Notes under the pieces: generated by a model | Seen by the model: only the letters and a program-made list of their open reading frames with translations | Database searches by the model: none | What the model was told of the DNA's origin: nothing | Assembly: GCA_045545435.1 (NCBI GenBank) | Contig: JAZQAV010000046.1 | Location: forward strand, 1-9,613 | DNA: 9,613 bases | Direction of reading: 5' to 3' | DNA from: UMGS1502 sp045545435 | Lineage (GTDB): Bacteria > Actinomycetota > Coriobacteriia > Coriobacteriales > Eggerthellaceae | Part shown: positions 1-8,021 of the stretch, piece after piece | Layout: each line of letters starts with the position of its first letter | How positions within the stretch are numbered: position 1 is the first letter of the stretch | Made by a program: the position numbers and the translations under genes

Positions 1-1
1 T

Positions 2-145
2 GAAGCAGGCAATTCGCTTGAGATTGTTTGTATGCTGCACCCCGAAAAGAACGTAGATCCTGCTAAGGTGGCAGGCGCCGATGAGACGATTCTGGTCGGC
101 CGTCTTCTTGCGGACAAGATCAGCAGCCTCATCGAGCGCGCATAG
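2..145 (+). CDS. C-terminal fragment of a possible TrkA-N-type channel/transport protein
   Basis: The window opens inside a gene. The frame starting at base 2 runs 47 codons without a stop and ends at TAG (143-145). The visible tail includes VAGADETILVGRLLADKIS. An alternating hydrophobic strand (LEIVCML) is followed by an acidic GADE turn and a GRLLA helix. That arrangement resembles the end of TrkA-N (RCK) domains of potassium channels and K+ uptake regulators, where a GADxVI...GRLLA element closes the Rossmann fold. Only this short end is visible, so the nucleotide-binding glycine motif and any membrane segments cannot be checked. The reading frame and stop are solid, but the family assignment is tentative. 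The gene converges on the surface-protein gene with only 27 bases between the two stop codons. Confidence 0.45.
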   Translation, partial: EAGNSLEIVCMLHPEKNVDPAKVAGADETILVGRLLADKISSLIERA

Positions 146-172
146 CAACCTTTTTAGGACAGCACATGAGTG

Positions 173-3100
173 CTACCTAGCATGACGTCCGTGATTGCTA
201 TTGCGTTTCTTCAGCACCACGATAATCGCGATAAGAGAGATTACCGCCAAGCATACTAGTACGCCAATCACCAGGCCCGTGGAATCACCTGTACCAGGAA
301 GCGCAGCTTGTCCCCATTGCGCCGTAAAGGTATGGTTCCCTTCAACCACGTACTGCTGTCCTGCATAGTAAGTTGAACCTTGCCAGTACAAGAACGAATA
401 ACCATCGCGCGTGGGCAAAGGTAGCGTTATGGTATCGCCTGCTCCAACAACCAGTTCAACGATACCTGTTTTACCATCAAGCGTGCCACCTGCAAGATCA
501 TAGGTAATAATGAACGCTTGTCGTTCCTCAAAATGGCTCTCATCGTTGGTGCACACACGCCGCTGGATACCAGGGGTATCAACTGTTGGCGCAGTAATGG
601 TTACCCACTCTCCCCAACTGTGATCCGTTGCGGGAATTACCAGTTTTTCTTCTGCCGTCATACCGGTTTGGGTGGACTCGGCAACCATTTGGTTGTAACG
701 GACGAGCCACGCTTCATAGGCAGCCGCATCAGAGACATCGGGCTCTTCGATATCTATAACGGCTTCCGTTGCGTCATCAAGAATAGGTTCGGTACCTTCT
801 GCATCCCAGAACATCAGTCCGCATTGTTCGCACACATAGTGTTCTTTCACACCATCAGAAGTGCAGGTGGCGGGCACTTCGTCAACTTTTACCAACTGGT
901 CATGCGTCTCATAGGGGTCGGAGACCTCTTTTGTGGCTCCGCATTCGGTGCAGGTATACCTGATGGTGCCGTTGCTGCCAGCCGTCGCAGCAACAATTGT
1001 TTCCCCTTCATCCCAGGTGTGCTCATGGGATTCCTTGGCATTGCACGTTTCGCAGGTGCGCACGTGCGTTCCATCGCCATTATCGGTCCACGTGCCCCAC
1101 GAATGCGTGTGGTTGCGAGCGTTCGCGTCTTCAGGCAACGTCAGCGAAGGTTCAATGATGTCCGTTACCACAAACGTGATCCCGTAAGGTATCTGAGAAT
1201 CGCCAGTTGAAGAGCTCTTGAAGTTCACAGTGCTACGCAGCGTTGACCCAGCAGCGCTTGCGGCAATAGAGCCGCTCAAATGCCCGTTTGCATCCAGAAG
1301 AACACCCTCAGGAAGGTTTGTGGACGAAAATGCACTTGCTATGCTGATGGCGTCTTCTTCAACGATACCGAAGTCGGTGAAATGGTTAAGGGACTTGATG
1401 TCGCCATCAATTTCTCCACCTGCGCCTACTTCGATAACCGAATCACCTAAGCCTGTGCTTGGCGTGAGCGTTACCGGATAATACGCATACGAGAAACGAG
1501 CGGTGGTATCTTGCCCTGCGCCGTACGGATCGGCCCATCCAACCTGTACGCCATCAACATATACCGGAATGCCCAACTTCGATTCGTGCGGCGTGCTGTA
1601 TTCGAAGTAATACCCATCAGCCGCCTTAAATTCAACTTCATAATAGCTTTCAGGAACCGCGAGCGTTACTTCGCGATCGGCGGGATAGGCGTTCCACCTA
1701 AGACTTCCCACGCTATAACGCTCATCACCTGTAGTAACGTCATCCATGCCAGGAGCAATATCGCCCAAATGCGGATGACCGATTCCGTAAAGATCAATGC
1801 GCGTGATAGCGTTTTCAGCCGATCCCTCTAGAACGGTAACGTTGTAATTACCACTTGTGAATGAGTATGACTCGCCGTTGATCTTCAAATTAATGACTGC
1901 ATGGTAAATACCGCAGTCATCAAGAGATGGCGTACCGATGCGATAATGCGGTGTGGATGCAATAACGCTGTTGCCACTTTGGTAGTTATACCCAATCCAC
2001 TCCCCATCAACCAGTTTGTACCAATGGACCGATCGATCTTCGGGAGCCACGCGCATGAAGGCAAAATAGAGGTCGCCTGTTATAACTAAGTCACCATAAG
2101 GGGAATTAGTGTACATGGTAACTTCGGTTTCTAGGTCTTTTATGTCAGCGTCAAATGCGTAGCGCACACACACTCTTTCAGTGCTAACAGCGCCGTACTT
2201 GTTCCTGAAATGGCACGTGTAATAATGGCCACTGTTAGTCAAAGGCACTTCGAGCGTCGCCACACCAGTAGTTGTATCAAATGAACCTTCTAATACTTCG
2301 TAAGTGGGCCATTCGCACTCCCACCATGCCTCAGTTGCGTCCGTAGCTTGTGCACTCAAAGTTGTTGTTGTAACCGATGTGTCTTCTTCAAACACACCTT
2401 CTGGTTGAACGGTGACTACCGGATCGGTAGGCTGAATAGTGACAACTATTGATCGTGTGCGGTTAAGGTAATGCGTATAACCGCCGTTGTTGTAGGGCTG
2501 AAGGTTTTGGGCGATTATGAAATCAACGATGAAGCTTTCCCCTTCGCCAATTCCATCAGGTTTGAGGTCAAGCAAGTCAAAGGATAACCATCCGTTCCCG
2601 TTGTTTTCGATAATGGTTTGCACTTCTGGGTAGGAGCTGTTGTACCCCACGGTTTTTTCAATAGTTGCTTGATCAGGGGCACTATATTGTTGCCCATTTA
2701 TATAAATTGAAGCCGAAGTGCCGTCTGGGTTGCTTTTAGTGCTTTCGGCAACACCAACCCAATATGCCTTAAGCCATGGATAGCCATCAAACGTCATGTC
2801 AATGGGAACAGAAATAGTGCAGCTGCTCACGCCATCCCATACAACATTACGCCCTTCAATTTCTGTGCTGTTGCGGCCATCGATTAGCTTCAACGGTGCA
2901 TTTGGCTTAGGCGTAATCTCGACATCATGAGTGTTGTTAAGGTTGTCTGCATCCCATGAAGCAGTTGTGATCTTGGTTCCGTTTACAAAAGCATCTACGA
3001 CCTCAGCATCAAGATATGAAGCATCCAAGCCTACCGTTCCGTAACTTCCGTTCATGTAACGTGGTGCACCGGTACCAGATCCCTCACCATCTACATAACA

Positions 3101-4060
3101 AGGTACGAGTACATACTCTACTTTATGCGTGGTAAAGCTTCCTGCGCGAACAGCTACGCTGCTAGCCTCAGAAACTTCAAGAACGTTGGAGCCTCCCTTT
3201 CCTTCAAATTCACCATCGTTGATTACAAGGTTGCCACCATGTGCCAAAATTGCCGCTGCACGCGTGTAGTTATTAAGGCCCCAAGCGCCATACTCAATAG
3301 GCGATGTGAGCATGTAGCGATATCCGCGTCCTTGAATTACCCCTCCATTAACAGTTGTGGAACCATCGAGCATAGTAATGCCCACACAGTTAACCTGCTG
3401 TCGTACGTCATCATCTATGCGACCGCCCAAAAGTGAGTCTATTACGCGCCCAGGACTTACATACTGCTCTTTACTGCGCGTTTCAATGCTGCCGCCATTG
3501 AAGATGAGGTTACCGCCGTCAACAAGGAATACGTTGCGATACAAAACGCTTGTATTGTAGTAGCCACCTGAATGTGTGCCGGCAGCACCATTGCCGGCAG
3601 CATGCATGTAGCCATCGTATTTGATAGAGCCTTCGTTTTTACCTGAAGTGTCGTCAACGGTAAGGGCAGAACCTGAAGGGATATTAAACATATACAAGGT
3701 ATTCGCCACGTGTATTGGCGCTGTTGATGAACCATCAAGAAGCGTCATCCAATCGTAATGGAAACCGTGATTGTTTACGCTGATATTTAAGTCGTAACCA
3801 GCCAAATCGATGGTCTTGTTGCCGCTTCCTAGATTGCACCATACGGATTGACCCGATGGGAGACTGCTGTACTCCTTTGAGACATCGCCATCAAGCACTA
3901 TTTGAACATCACCGTCGCTTTCCAACGCAGAGAGGATTTCTTCAGCGTCATGAGTAGTTATAGGCTCAGCAAGCGCAACTGTCGGCATTACCAAAAGCGT
4001 AACGAACACAGCTGTGGCTGCTACCAAAAGCGACAGAATATGGAAACGTGATTTCTGCAT
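173..4060 (-). CDS. LPXTG (LPGTG) sortase-anchored multidomain surface protein
   Basis: This 1295-aa protein is exported and predicted to be covalently attached to peptidoglycan by a class A/E-like sortase. Residues 1-31 are a signal peptide (MQKSR, a long hydrophobic core, likely cleavage after ALA). About 35-320 is rich in short glycine-turn strands (GGNLVINDGEF, STTVNGGVIQG), like right-handed beta-helix adhesin domains. About 545-635 is Ig-like, with Cys582 and Cys616 placed as a disulfide pair. A second Ig-like unit covers about 636-745. About 873-967 resembles a putative-Ig (He_PIG) fold (LPEGVLLDANGHLSGS). About 984-1180 holds HTHSW/CxxC modules. About 1181-1249 is one InlB B-type (Listeria-Bacteroides) repeat. 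LPGTG lies at 1254-1258, followed by a membrane helix and KKR tail. An ATG start at 4060 is chosen over the TTG nine codons upstream because AAGGGG sits 5 nt before the ATG and the signal peptide begins there. The ligand is unknown; an adhesin-like role is inferred. No sortase gene lies in the window. Confidence 0.92.
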   Translation of the reverse strand: MQKSRFHILSLLVAATAVFVTLLVMPTVALAEPITTHDAEEILSALESDGDVQIVLDGDVSKEYSSLPSGQSVWCNLGSGNKTIDLAGYDLNISVNNHGFHYDWMTLLDGSSTAPIHVANTLYMFNIPSGSALTVDDTSGKNEGSIKYDGYMHAAGNGAAGTHSGGYYNTSVLYRNVFLVDGGNLIFNGGSIETRSKEQYVSPGRVIDSLLGGRIDDDVRQQVNCVGITMLDGSTTVNGGVIQGRGYRYMLTSPIEYGAWGLNNYTRAAAILAHGGNLVINDGEFEGKGGSNVLEVSEASSVAVRAGSFTTHKVEYVLVPCYVDGEGSGTGAPRYMNGSYGTVGLDASYLDAEVVDAFVNGTKITTASWDADNLNNTHDVEITPKPNAPLKLIDGRNSTEIEGRNVVWDGVSSCTISVPIDMTFDGYPWLKAYWVGVAESTKSNPDGTSASIYINGQQYSAPDQATIEKTVGYNSSYPEVQTIIENNGNGWLSFDLLDLKPDGIGEGESFIVDFIIAQNLQPYNNGGYTHYLNRTRSIVVTIQPTDPVVTVQPEGVFEEDTSVTTTTLSAQATDATEAWWECEWPTYEVLEGSFDTTTGVATLEVPLTNSGHYYTCHFRNKYGAVSTERVCVRYAFDADIKDLETEVTMYTNSPYGDLVITGDLYFAFMRVAPEDRSVHWYKLVDGEWIGYNYQSGNSVIASTPHYRIGTPSLDDCGIYHAVINLKINGESYSFTSGNYNVTVLEGSAENAITRIDLYGIGHPHLGDIAPGMDDVTTGDERYSVGSLRWNAYPADREVTLAVPESYYEVEFKAADGYYFEYSTPHESKLGIPVYVDGVQVGWADPYGAGQDTTARFSYAYYPVTLTPSTGLGDSVIEVGAGGEIDGDIKSLNHFTDFGIVEEDAISIASAFSSTNLPEGVLLDANGHLSGSIAASAAGSTLRSTVNFKSSSTGDSQIPYGITFVVTDIIEPSLTLPEDANARNHTHSWGTWTDNGDGTHVRTCETCNAKESHEHTWDEGETIVAATAGSNGTIRYTCTECGATKEVSDPYETHDQLVKVDEVPATCTSDGVKEHYVCEQCGLMFWDAEGTEPILDDATEAVIDIEEPDVSDAAAYEAWLVRYNQMVAESTQTGMTAEEKLVIPATDHSWGEWVTITAPTVDTPGIQRRVCTNDESHFEERQAFIITYDLAGGTLDGKTGIVELVVGAGDTITLPLPTRDGYSFLYWQGSTYYAGQQYVVEGNHTFTAQWGQAALPGTGDSTGLVIGVLVCLAVISLIAIIVVLKKRNSNHGRHAR

Positions 4061-4064
4061 GTCT

Positions 4065-4071
4065 TCCCCTT
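4065..4071 (-). promoter_or_regulatory. Shine-Dalgarno of the surface-protein gene
   Basis: Read on the minus strand, AAGGGGA lies 4-5 nt before the ATG at 4060. It fixes the start at that ATG rather than at the in-frame TTG at 4087, which would place non-signal-like residues (LRAEGED) before the signal peptide. Confidence 0.7.
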
Positions 4072-4150
4072 CTGCTCGCAGCACCAAGGGAAGGCATACG
4101 CAACCAAGATGGCATGCTTATCCATTGGGCTGCGTATAAACTAGAGTTGG

Positions 4151-4163
4151 TGATAAATTATCA
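4151..4163. promoter_or_regulatory. Palindrome TGATAA-A-TTATCA in divergent intergenic region
   Basis: This is a perfect 6-bp inverted repeat around a single A, about 90 bp upstream of the surface-protein start and about 185 bp upstream of the acyltransferase start. Size and symmetry suit an operator for a small dimeric regulator. On the minus strand a weak -10-like TTTATA lies just downstream, so the palindrome would sit in the promoter spacer of the surface-protein gene. The region is AT-rich, so chance is possible. The symmetry is seen directly; operator function is an inference. Confidence 0.3.
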
Positions 4164-4273
4164 TATCATCATGAAGAGGACAGACTATGTTTTTTTAAAT
4201 GCGGTAAGCGGTCGCTTCTTATTTAGCCCAAAACGCCAATGGGAAGTTTAAGAAACCTGATAAAAGTAGTATT

Positions 4274-4300
4274 TAATAATAAGTAACATACCTATTATTA
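4274..4300. repeat. AT-only inverted repeat upstream of the cassette
   Basis: TAATAATA (4274-4281) and TATTATTA (4293-4300) are perfect 8-bp inverted arms around an 11-nt loop, 47 bp before the first cassette gene. It could be an operator or promoter-proximal AT element, but with arms made only of A and T the chance expectation is high. There is no G+C in the stem and no T-run typical of a terminator. The rest of 4072-4346 holds no gene I can support and no convincing promoter. Confidence 0.3.
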
Positions 4301-4346
4301 TTTTCATTAAAAGTGTCGGCTGCTTTTCAAGTGTAATAAATTGGAT

Positions 4347-4943
4347 ATGAAACATATACCTAATCTGATAAAGGAAATAACTGATCGCTCTGCTCTTAAT
4401 AGCGCAGTAAAGGCGTTCTTGTCACTCGATGAAACGTGGCAGACGATAATAATTGAGGATCTTGAAAGAACGCCCAAATACGATTCGGCTGATATCGTAG
4501 GTTCGTTAAAACAAATTCTTATAACGAGTATCGCTTTCCGGTCGATTATGCTTTTCCGTATTAAGAAAAGCGGAAATAAAAAGGCTATGGCCTACTTTAA
4601 TAAATTCAGGGCACAATACCCGGATTCGCCTGGAATTGAAATCGAAGGAGATATCGAAGGCGGGCTGCGCATTGTGCACAACTGCTGCGTCATTTGTGTA
4701 GAGCATGCCGGAAAAAACCTCTCTGTAGGACCTTTTGTGGTAATAGGAAAGAGCCACAATTCCGCTCCGTCGATAGGAAACAACGTAACTATCTGCGCTA
4801 ATTCGACGGTTATAGGAGGTATCAAGATCGGCGATAATTCCCTAGTTGGAGCCGCTTCGTTCGTGCGTCAAGATATTGCAGCAGGCCATGTAGTTGGCGG
4901 TAACCCCTTAAAGATAATCCGTACTAATAAAGGCTCCGTCTAA
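4347..4943 (+). CDS. Serine O-acetyltransferase-like hexapeptide-repeat acyltransferase
   Basis: This 198-aa protein is predicted to move an acyl group, probably acetyl from acetyl-CoA, to a small-molecule hydroxyl in the cytoplasm. Residues 1-90 are helical, as in CysE-type N-terminal regions. From about residue 96 the left-handed beta-helix begins (GIEIEGDIEGGLRIVH, then PSIGNNVTICANSTVIGGIKIGDNSLVGAAS). His111 in GLRIVH aligns with the catalytic His of the CysE motif GLFIDH, and the KSHNSAPSIG segment mirrors the later CysE loop KRHPTIG. It ends with the usual VVGGNPLKII closure. It is shorter than typical CysE (about 270 aa), and a true serine target is not certain because capsule and antibiotic acetyltransferases share the fold. 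The ATG at 4347 is chosen over TTG 4341; neither has a good Shine-Dalgarno. It is the first gene of the cassette, and its stop is one base before the next ATG. Confidence 0.85.
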   Translation: MKHIPNLIKEITDRSALNSAVKAFLSLDETWQTIIIEDLERTPKYDSADIVGSLKQILITSIAFRSIMLFRIKKSGNKKAMAYFNKFRAQYPDSPGIEIEGDIEGGLRIVHNCCVICVEHAGKNLSVGPFVVIGKSHNSAPSIGNNVTICANSTVIGGIKIGDNSLVGAASFVRQDIAAGHVVGGNPLKIIRTNKGSV

Positions 4944-4944
4944 C

Positions 4945-6909
4945 ATGTTGCCAATAAAACGTTCGTATCGATGGAACTCGTTCAAATGGGACAAGACGCT
5001 TATGCTCCCGCTTTCTGTTACTGGTTCAGAAGAGCAATATCAAAGCCAAAAGCTGGTTTTGAAGAGCTTAGAAGAACATGTTTTCAGTGAATCCAATACT
5101 GAATCCACTATAGAAATGCACGGTATGAGTGGAAAGGTTACCGATTGCGGTGAGGACCGAATTGCTGCGACGTACATCCAATTACCCGCACATCTCGATT
5201 TTATGATTGAGGCAGAAGTAACGGTTACTCAGTTTGTATCAAAACCAGGGCCAACGAATCGAGAGTCCTTCGGAATCTTTATTCGCGATACCGTGGAAGC
5301 CGATTTCGGCACCGGTTTATACTTTTCGAATATGATCGCAATTGGCGGTTATTACGGACGTTACAACTTTTTCGGTCGAAGCGGAATAAGCAGCGACGAT
5401 TCTATTTCGATCGATAATATTTACCTTTACAAACAGGTGAATCGCGAAGGAAGCTACTTTCAATCTCAGCCCATGCACTATGCGGTAACGCAATCGCATC
5501 CTCAAAGATTGCGCATGCTCATCGCCAAAAGAGGATGCTTTATATCCGTAAAAATGATCAACATGCAGGGCGATGATATCCTAAACAACATCTATAACGG
5601 CGGCATCCAAGAACTAGCTCAAAACGGTAAGGTTATCTCGAAAACCGGTTGGTATTGTGTCCATATGCCGCAAGCATTTGAGCAGCGGGATAGAAAGAGT
5701 TTGTATATAGGTTTCTTTGCTGCAGAGGCAAGCTTGGTAATACACAAAAATGCATTTGTGCTGAGGAAACTTACAAAGAGGGATAATAAAGCATTACCAG
5801 CCCTTTCCAAAGATGATTTCATCATAGATCACGCTAAAGACGATCCTGGCGTAAACGAACCGAACAACCATCATGACGCTGCAAAAGAATGTCATGATAA
5901 TCCAACATGCACTCCTATGACCATCTGGGCCTCCCCTGACGGATTAACAAACGGCGATGGAACGCGTTCGACACCGTACGACATCCAAACCGCAATTAAG
6001 CAATGCCCAAACAACGGCACCGTTGCGTTATTACCAGGCGAATACCGGTTAAACGAGTCACTGGTAATCAAAAAAGAATTCTCAGGATGCGAAAACGCAA
6101 GGAAACGTCTGCTTGGAGAATGCGAATCGGATCGCACAATAATTAATTTCGGCGATTCCCATAATTCATTGGATCTGCTGGGTGATTACTGGTCGATCGA
6201 AAACATCGACATTACTGCAGGGTTCGGGCTGCGCATTGAGGGTAGCTACAACAATGTCCTTAACTGCAGAGCGTATAAGAACTTAGAGACCGGTTTTCTT
6301 ATTAGACACCATGATATTGAATCGCCGCGAAGCATATGGCCCTCGCACAACGTTATAGAAAATTGCATCTCGTTTTGCAATAAGGATGACTCTGAATGCA
6401 ATGCCGATGGATTTGCTTGCAAGATTGCTGCAGGTGAAGGAAATTCTTTTAAAGGTTGCATCGCCTTTCTGAACAGCGATGACGGTTTTGACTTATTTAC
6501 CAAATACAAGCCGATAGGAAGCGTCACCATCGAAAACTGCACAAGCTCATTAAATGGATACAAGCTTAATAACGACGGAAAACTTGAAGCAACCGCAGGA
6601 AACGGCAATGGATTCAAACTTGGTGGCACAGGATTGGCCATTAATCACATTGTTGTCAATTGCAATGCGCGGGGAAACAAGACCAATGGGTTCACGAGCA
6701 ACTCTAACCCGTATATCCATTTGGAAAAATGCTCGAGCAGCAATAACAAATGCCACAATTTATATCACTATTTCTATGCATACGAGAAATATGCGTCATC
6801 TCATAGCAAAGTACTGAGCGAATGCGTCTTCGATGACGATGAGCAATTTGATAAATATACGTATCTTGAAGAGCTTCACCGTCTAAGCGAAAGCCTGCGA
6901 AAAAGATAA
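4945..6909 (+). CDS. LamG-like plus PL9-type pectate-lyase beta-helix protein, no signal peptide
   Basis: This 654-aa protein has two parts. Residues about 60-275 form an all-beta domain (ESFGIFIRDTVEAD, GGYYGRYNFFGRSGI) like the concanavalin/LamG-like front of secreted pectate-lyase-like proteins. Residues about 320-625 form a right-handed parallel beta-helix, opening with the IWASPDG...GDGTRSTPYDIQTAI element and continuing in IENC/NCISFC rungs. The PL9 calcium site appears intact: Asp488 (NADGFACK) is 24 residues before Asp512, followed by Asp513 and Asp516 (SDDGFD). This equals the spacing of D209/D233/D234/D237 in Dickeya Pel9A. Lys558 in GNGFKLGG is the likely counterpart of catalytic Lys273. 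The N-terminus (MLPIKRSYRW) is not a signal peptide, and an in-frame stop at 4915-4917 closes off upstream extension, so the product appears cytoplasmic, which is odd for this family. The start follows the previous TAA by one base, with AAAGG 11 nt upstream, indicating translational coupling. The substrate is unknown; lyase activity is inferred. Confidence 0.85.
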   Translation: MLPIKRSYRWNSFKWDKTLMLPLSVTGSEEQYQSQKLVLKSLEEHVFSESNTESTIEMHGMSGKVTDCGEDRIAATYIQLPAHLDFMIEAEVTVTQFVSKPGPTNRESFGIFIRDTVEADFGTGLYFSNMIAIGGYYGRYNFFGRSGISSDDSISIDNIYLYKQVNREGSYFQSQPMHYAVTQSHPQRLRMLIAKRGCFISVKMINMQGDDILNNIYNGGIQELAQNGKVISKTGWYCVHMPQAFEQRDRKSLYIGFFAAEASLVIHKNAFVLRKLTKRDNKALPALSKDDFIIDHAKDDPGVNEPNNHHDAAKECHDNPTCTPMTIWASPDGLTNGDGTRSTPYDIQTAIKQCPNNGTVALLPGEYRLNESLVIKKEFSGCENARKRLLGECESDRTIINFGDSHNSLDLLGDYWSIENIDITAGFGLRIEGSYNNVLNCRAYKNLETGFLIRHHDIESPRSIWPSHNVIENCISFCNKDDSECNADGFACKIAAGEGNSFKGCIAFLNSDDGFDLFTKYKPIGSVTIENCTSSLNGYKLNNDGKLEATAGNGNGFKLGGTGLAINHIVVNCNARGNKTNGFTSNSNPYIHLEKCSSSNNKCHNLYHYFYAYEKYASSHSKVLSECVFDDDEQFDKYTYLEELHRLSESLRKR

Positions 6910-6949
6910 CACCATTGCGCGTAAAGTTGGTTCTGCAAAATCTGCAGTT

Positions 6950-6955
6950 GGAAGG
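6950..6955 (+). promoter_or_regulatory. Shine-Dalgarno for the TTG-initiated radical SAM gene
   Basis: GGAAGG lies 9 nt before the TTG at 6965. No ATG or GTG nearby keeps the whole N-terminal region, so this site supports the uncommon TTG start. Confidence 0.6.
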
Positions 6956-6964
6956 TTTTAAGAA

Positions 6965-8014
6965 TTGCTTAGTAGCGATGTAGTAGAAATACGAAAACTG
7001 TCGCCCCGTGTAAAAGAATTCGATTTACGGTGGCGTGTTACGAATTTATGCAACTACAACTGTGATTTTTGCATTCAAGGAGATAAGAAGACCCATGTGC
7101 AGAACGCCCGGGGTGAATCGGAAAACCTGCGAGGCGATATTTGCGAATCAATCGTCGCTTTTCTGGAGGATCTGGAAGGATATAGCTCTGTTTTAATAAG
7201 CTTGATAGGCGGAGAGGTTTCAATACTAAACGACTTTCCGGACATCTTAAGCAAACTCGTTAACTGTCGTTTCGATGGTGATATCACGTTCCACATCACA
7301 ACTAATTTATCGCAAGATACCTCATGGTTCTATCGTTTATGCGATATGTTCGAGAAGCAGAGTTCGCAAAATAAAAGAACGCTCAGTTTAGGGGCAAGTT
7401 ACTACAAAGCGTACACTTCCGCGGAATCCTTTGAACATAAACTGATTTCCTTAAGCAAGCATTGTCGCCTTACTGAATCGCTATCTGAAGAAACGTTTAG
7501 AAGTAGGCTTCTCGGATTGTTCGGCGCTGTAAAACATTTCGATGTAAGGCTCTCTGCGGTTATCCCCATCTTAAACGACGAGGATTGCTTAACCTACGAT
7601 CGCATGAGGAATAACCTTGGCGAAGCCGGAATTGATGTTTCTCCCCTTTTGATTCGCGATTATAAAACCGACGTATCAAAGCAGAACAAAGAGAGGCTTT
7701 TCGGCGAGGGCCCGCGTCGTATTAGCGTAATAGATAAATACGGTAATACGAAGCTTTACGCGAACATCCAGGCGGTCGGTGCCGCTCTTTCCGACAGGGA
7801 TACCTTCTGTCCCACTGGATATGTATGCGACGCAGGAATGCACAACATCTGGATTGATTCCCTCGGAACGGTAAAGCGTTGTCCTGCAATAGGGAGCACC
7901 ATGGAGCTTGGCTCTGTACTTGGCAATAATCTTAAGCTTCTCGATAAACCGGGGACGTGTGCATCGGATCATTGTAGCTGCAATCAGTACAGCATAATCA
8001 GTAAGAAGTGCTGA
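6965..8014 (+). CDS. Radical SAM enzyme with SPASM-like C-terminal cluster domain
   Basis: This 349-aa protein belongs to a family that cleaves S-adenosylmethionine to a 5'-deoxyadenosyl radical in the cytoplasm. The cluster motif is C29-x3-C33-x2-C36 (CNYNCDFC), and IGGE at 81-84 is the SAM-binding motif. The C-terminus fits the SPASM/twitch opening signature: Cys288, 12 residues, Gly301, four residues, Cys306 (GTVKRC). Cys332, Cys337, Cys339 and a terminal Cys349 follow, and Cys282 precedes. At least one auxiliary Fe-S cluster is therefore likely. Relatives modify ribosomal peptides, mature sulfatases or act on sugars and aminoglycosides; nothing here picks one. It starts 55 nt after the beta-helix gene on the same strand without an obvious terminator between them, so co-transcription is likely. 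The start is TTG, backed by GGAAGG 9 nt upstream. No dedicated precursor peptide was found beside it. Confidence 0.88.
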   Translation: MLSSDVVEIRKLSPRVKEFDLRWRVTNLCNYNCDFCIQGDKKTHVQNARGESENLRGDICESIVAFLEDLEGYSSVLISLIGGEVSILNDFPDILSKLVNCRFDGDITFHITTNLSQDTSWFYRLCDMFEKQSSQNKRTLSLGASYYKAYTSAESFEHKLISLSKHCRLTESLSEETFRSRLLGLFGAVKHFDVRLSAVIPILNDEDCLTYDRMRNNLGEAGIDVSPLLIRDYKTDVSKQNKERLFGEGPRRISVIDKYGNTKLYANIQAVGAALSDRDTFCPTGYVCDAGMHNIWIDSLGTVKRCPAIGSTMELGSVLGNNLKLLDKPGTCASDHCSCNQYSIISKKC

Positions 8015-8021
8015 TTGCATT

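Noticed and set aside
161..174. Hairpin AGCAC-ATGA-GTGCT between the two convergent gene ends as a terminator
   Set aside because: Only five base pairs, it overlaps the surface-protein stop codon, and neither strand has a T-run after the stem. The TTTTT at 151-155 is on the wrong side.
518..1210. 230-codon plus-strand open frame inside the surface-protein gene
   Set aside because: It lies entirely antisense to a well-supported gene with clear domains, and its translation shows no recognisable family.
6246..6641. 131-codon minus-strand open frame inside the beta-helix gene
   Set aside because: It is a shadow of the beta-helix coding frame; its product is low in protein-like features and has no ribosome site.
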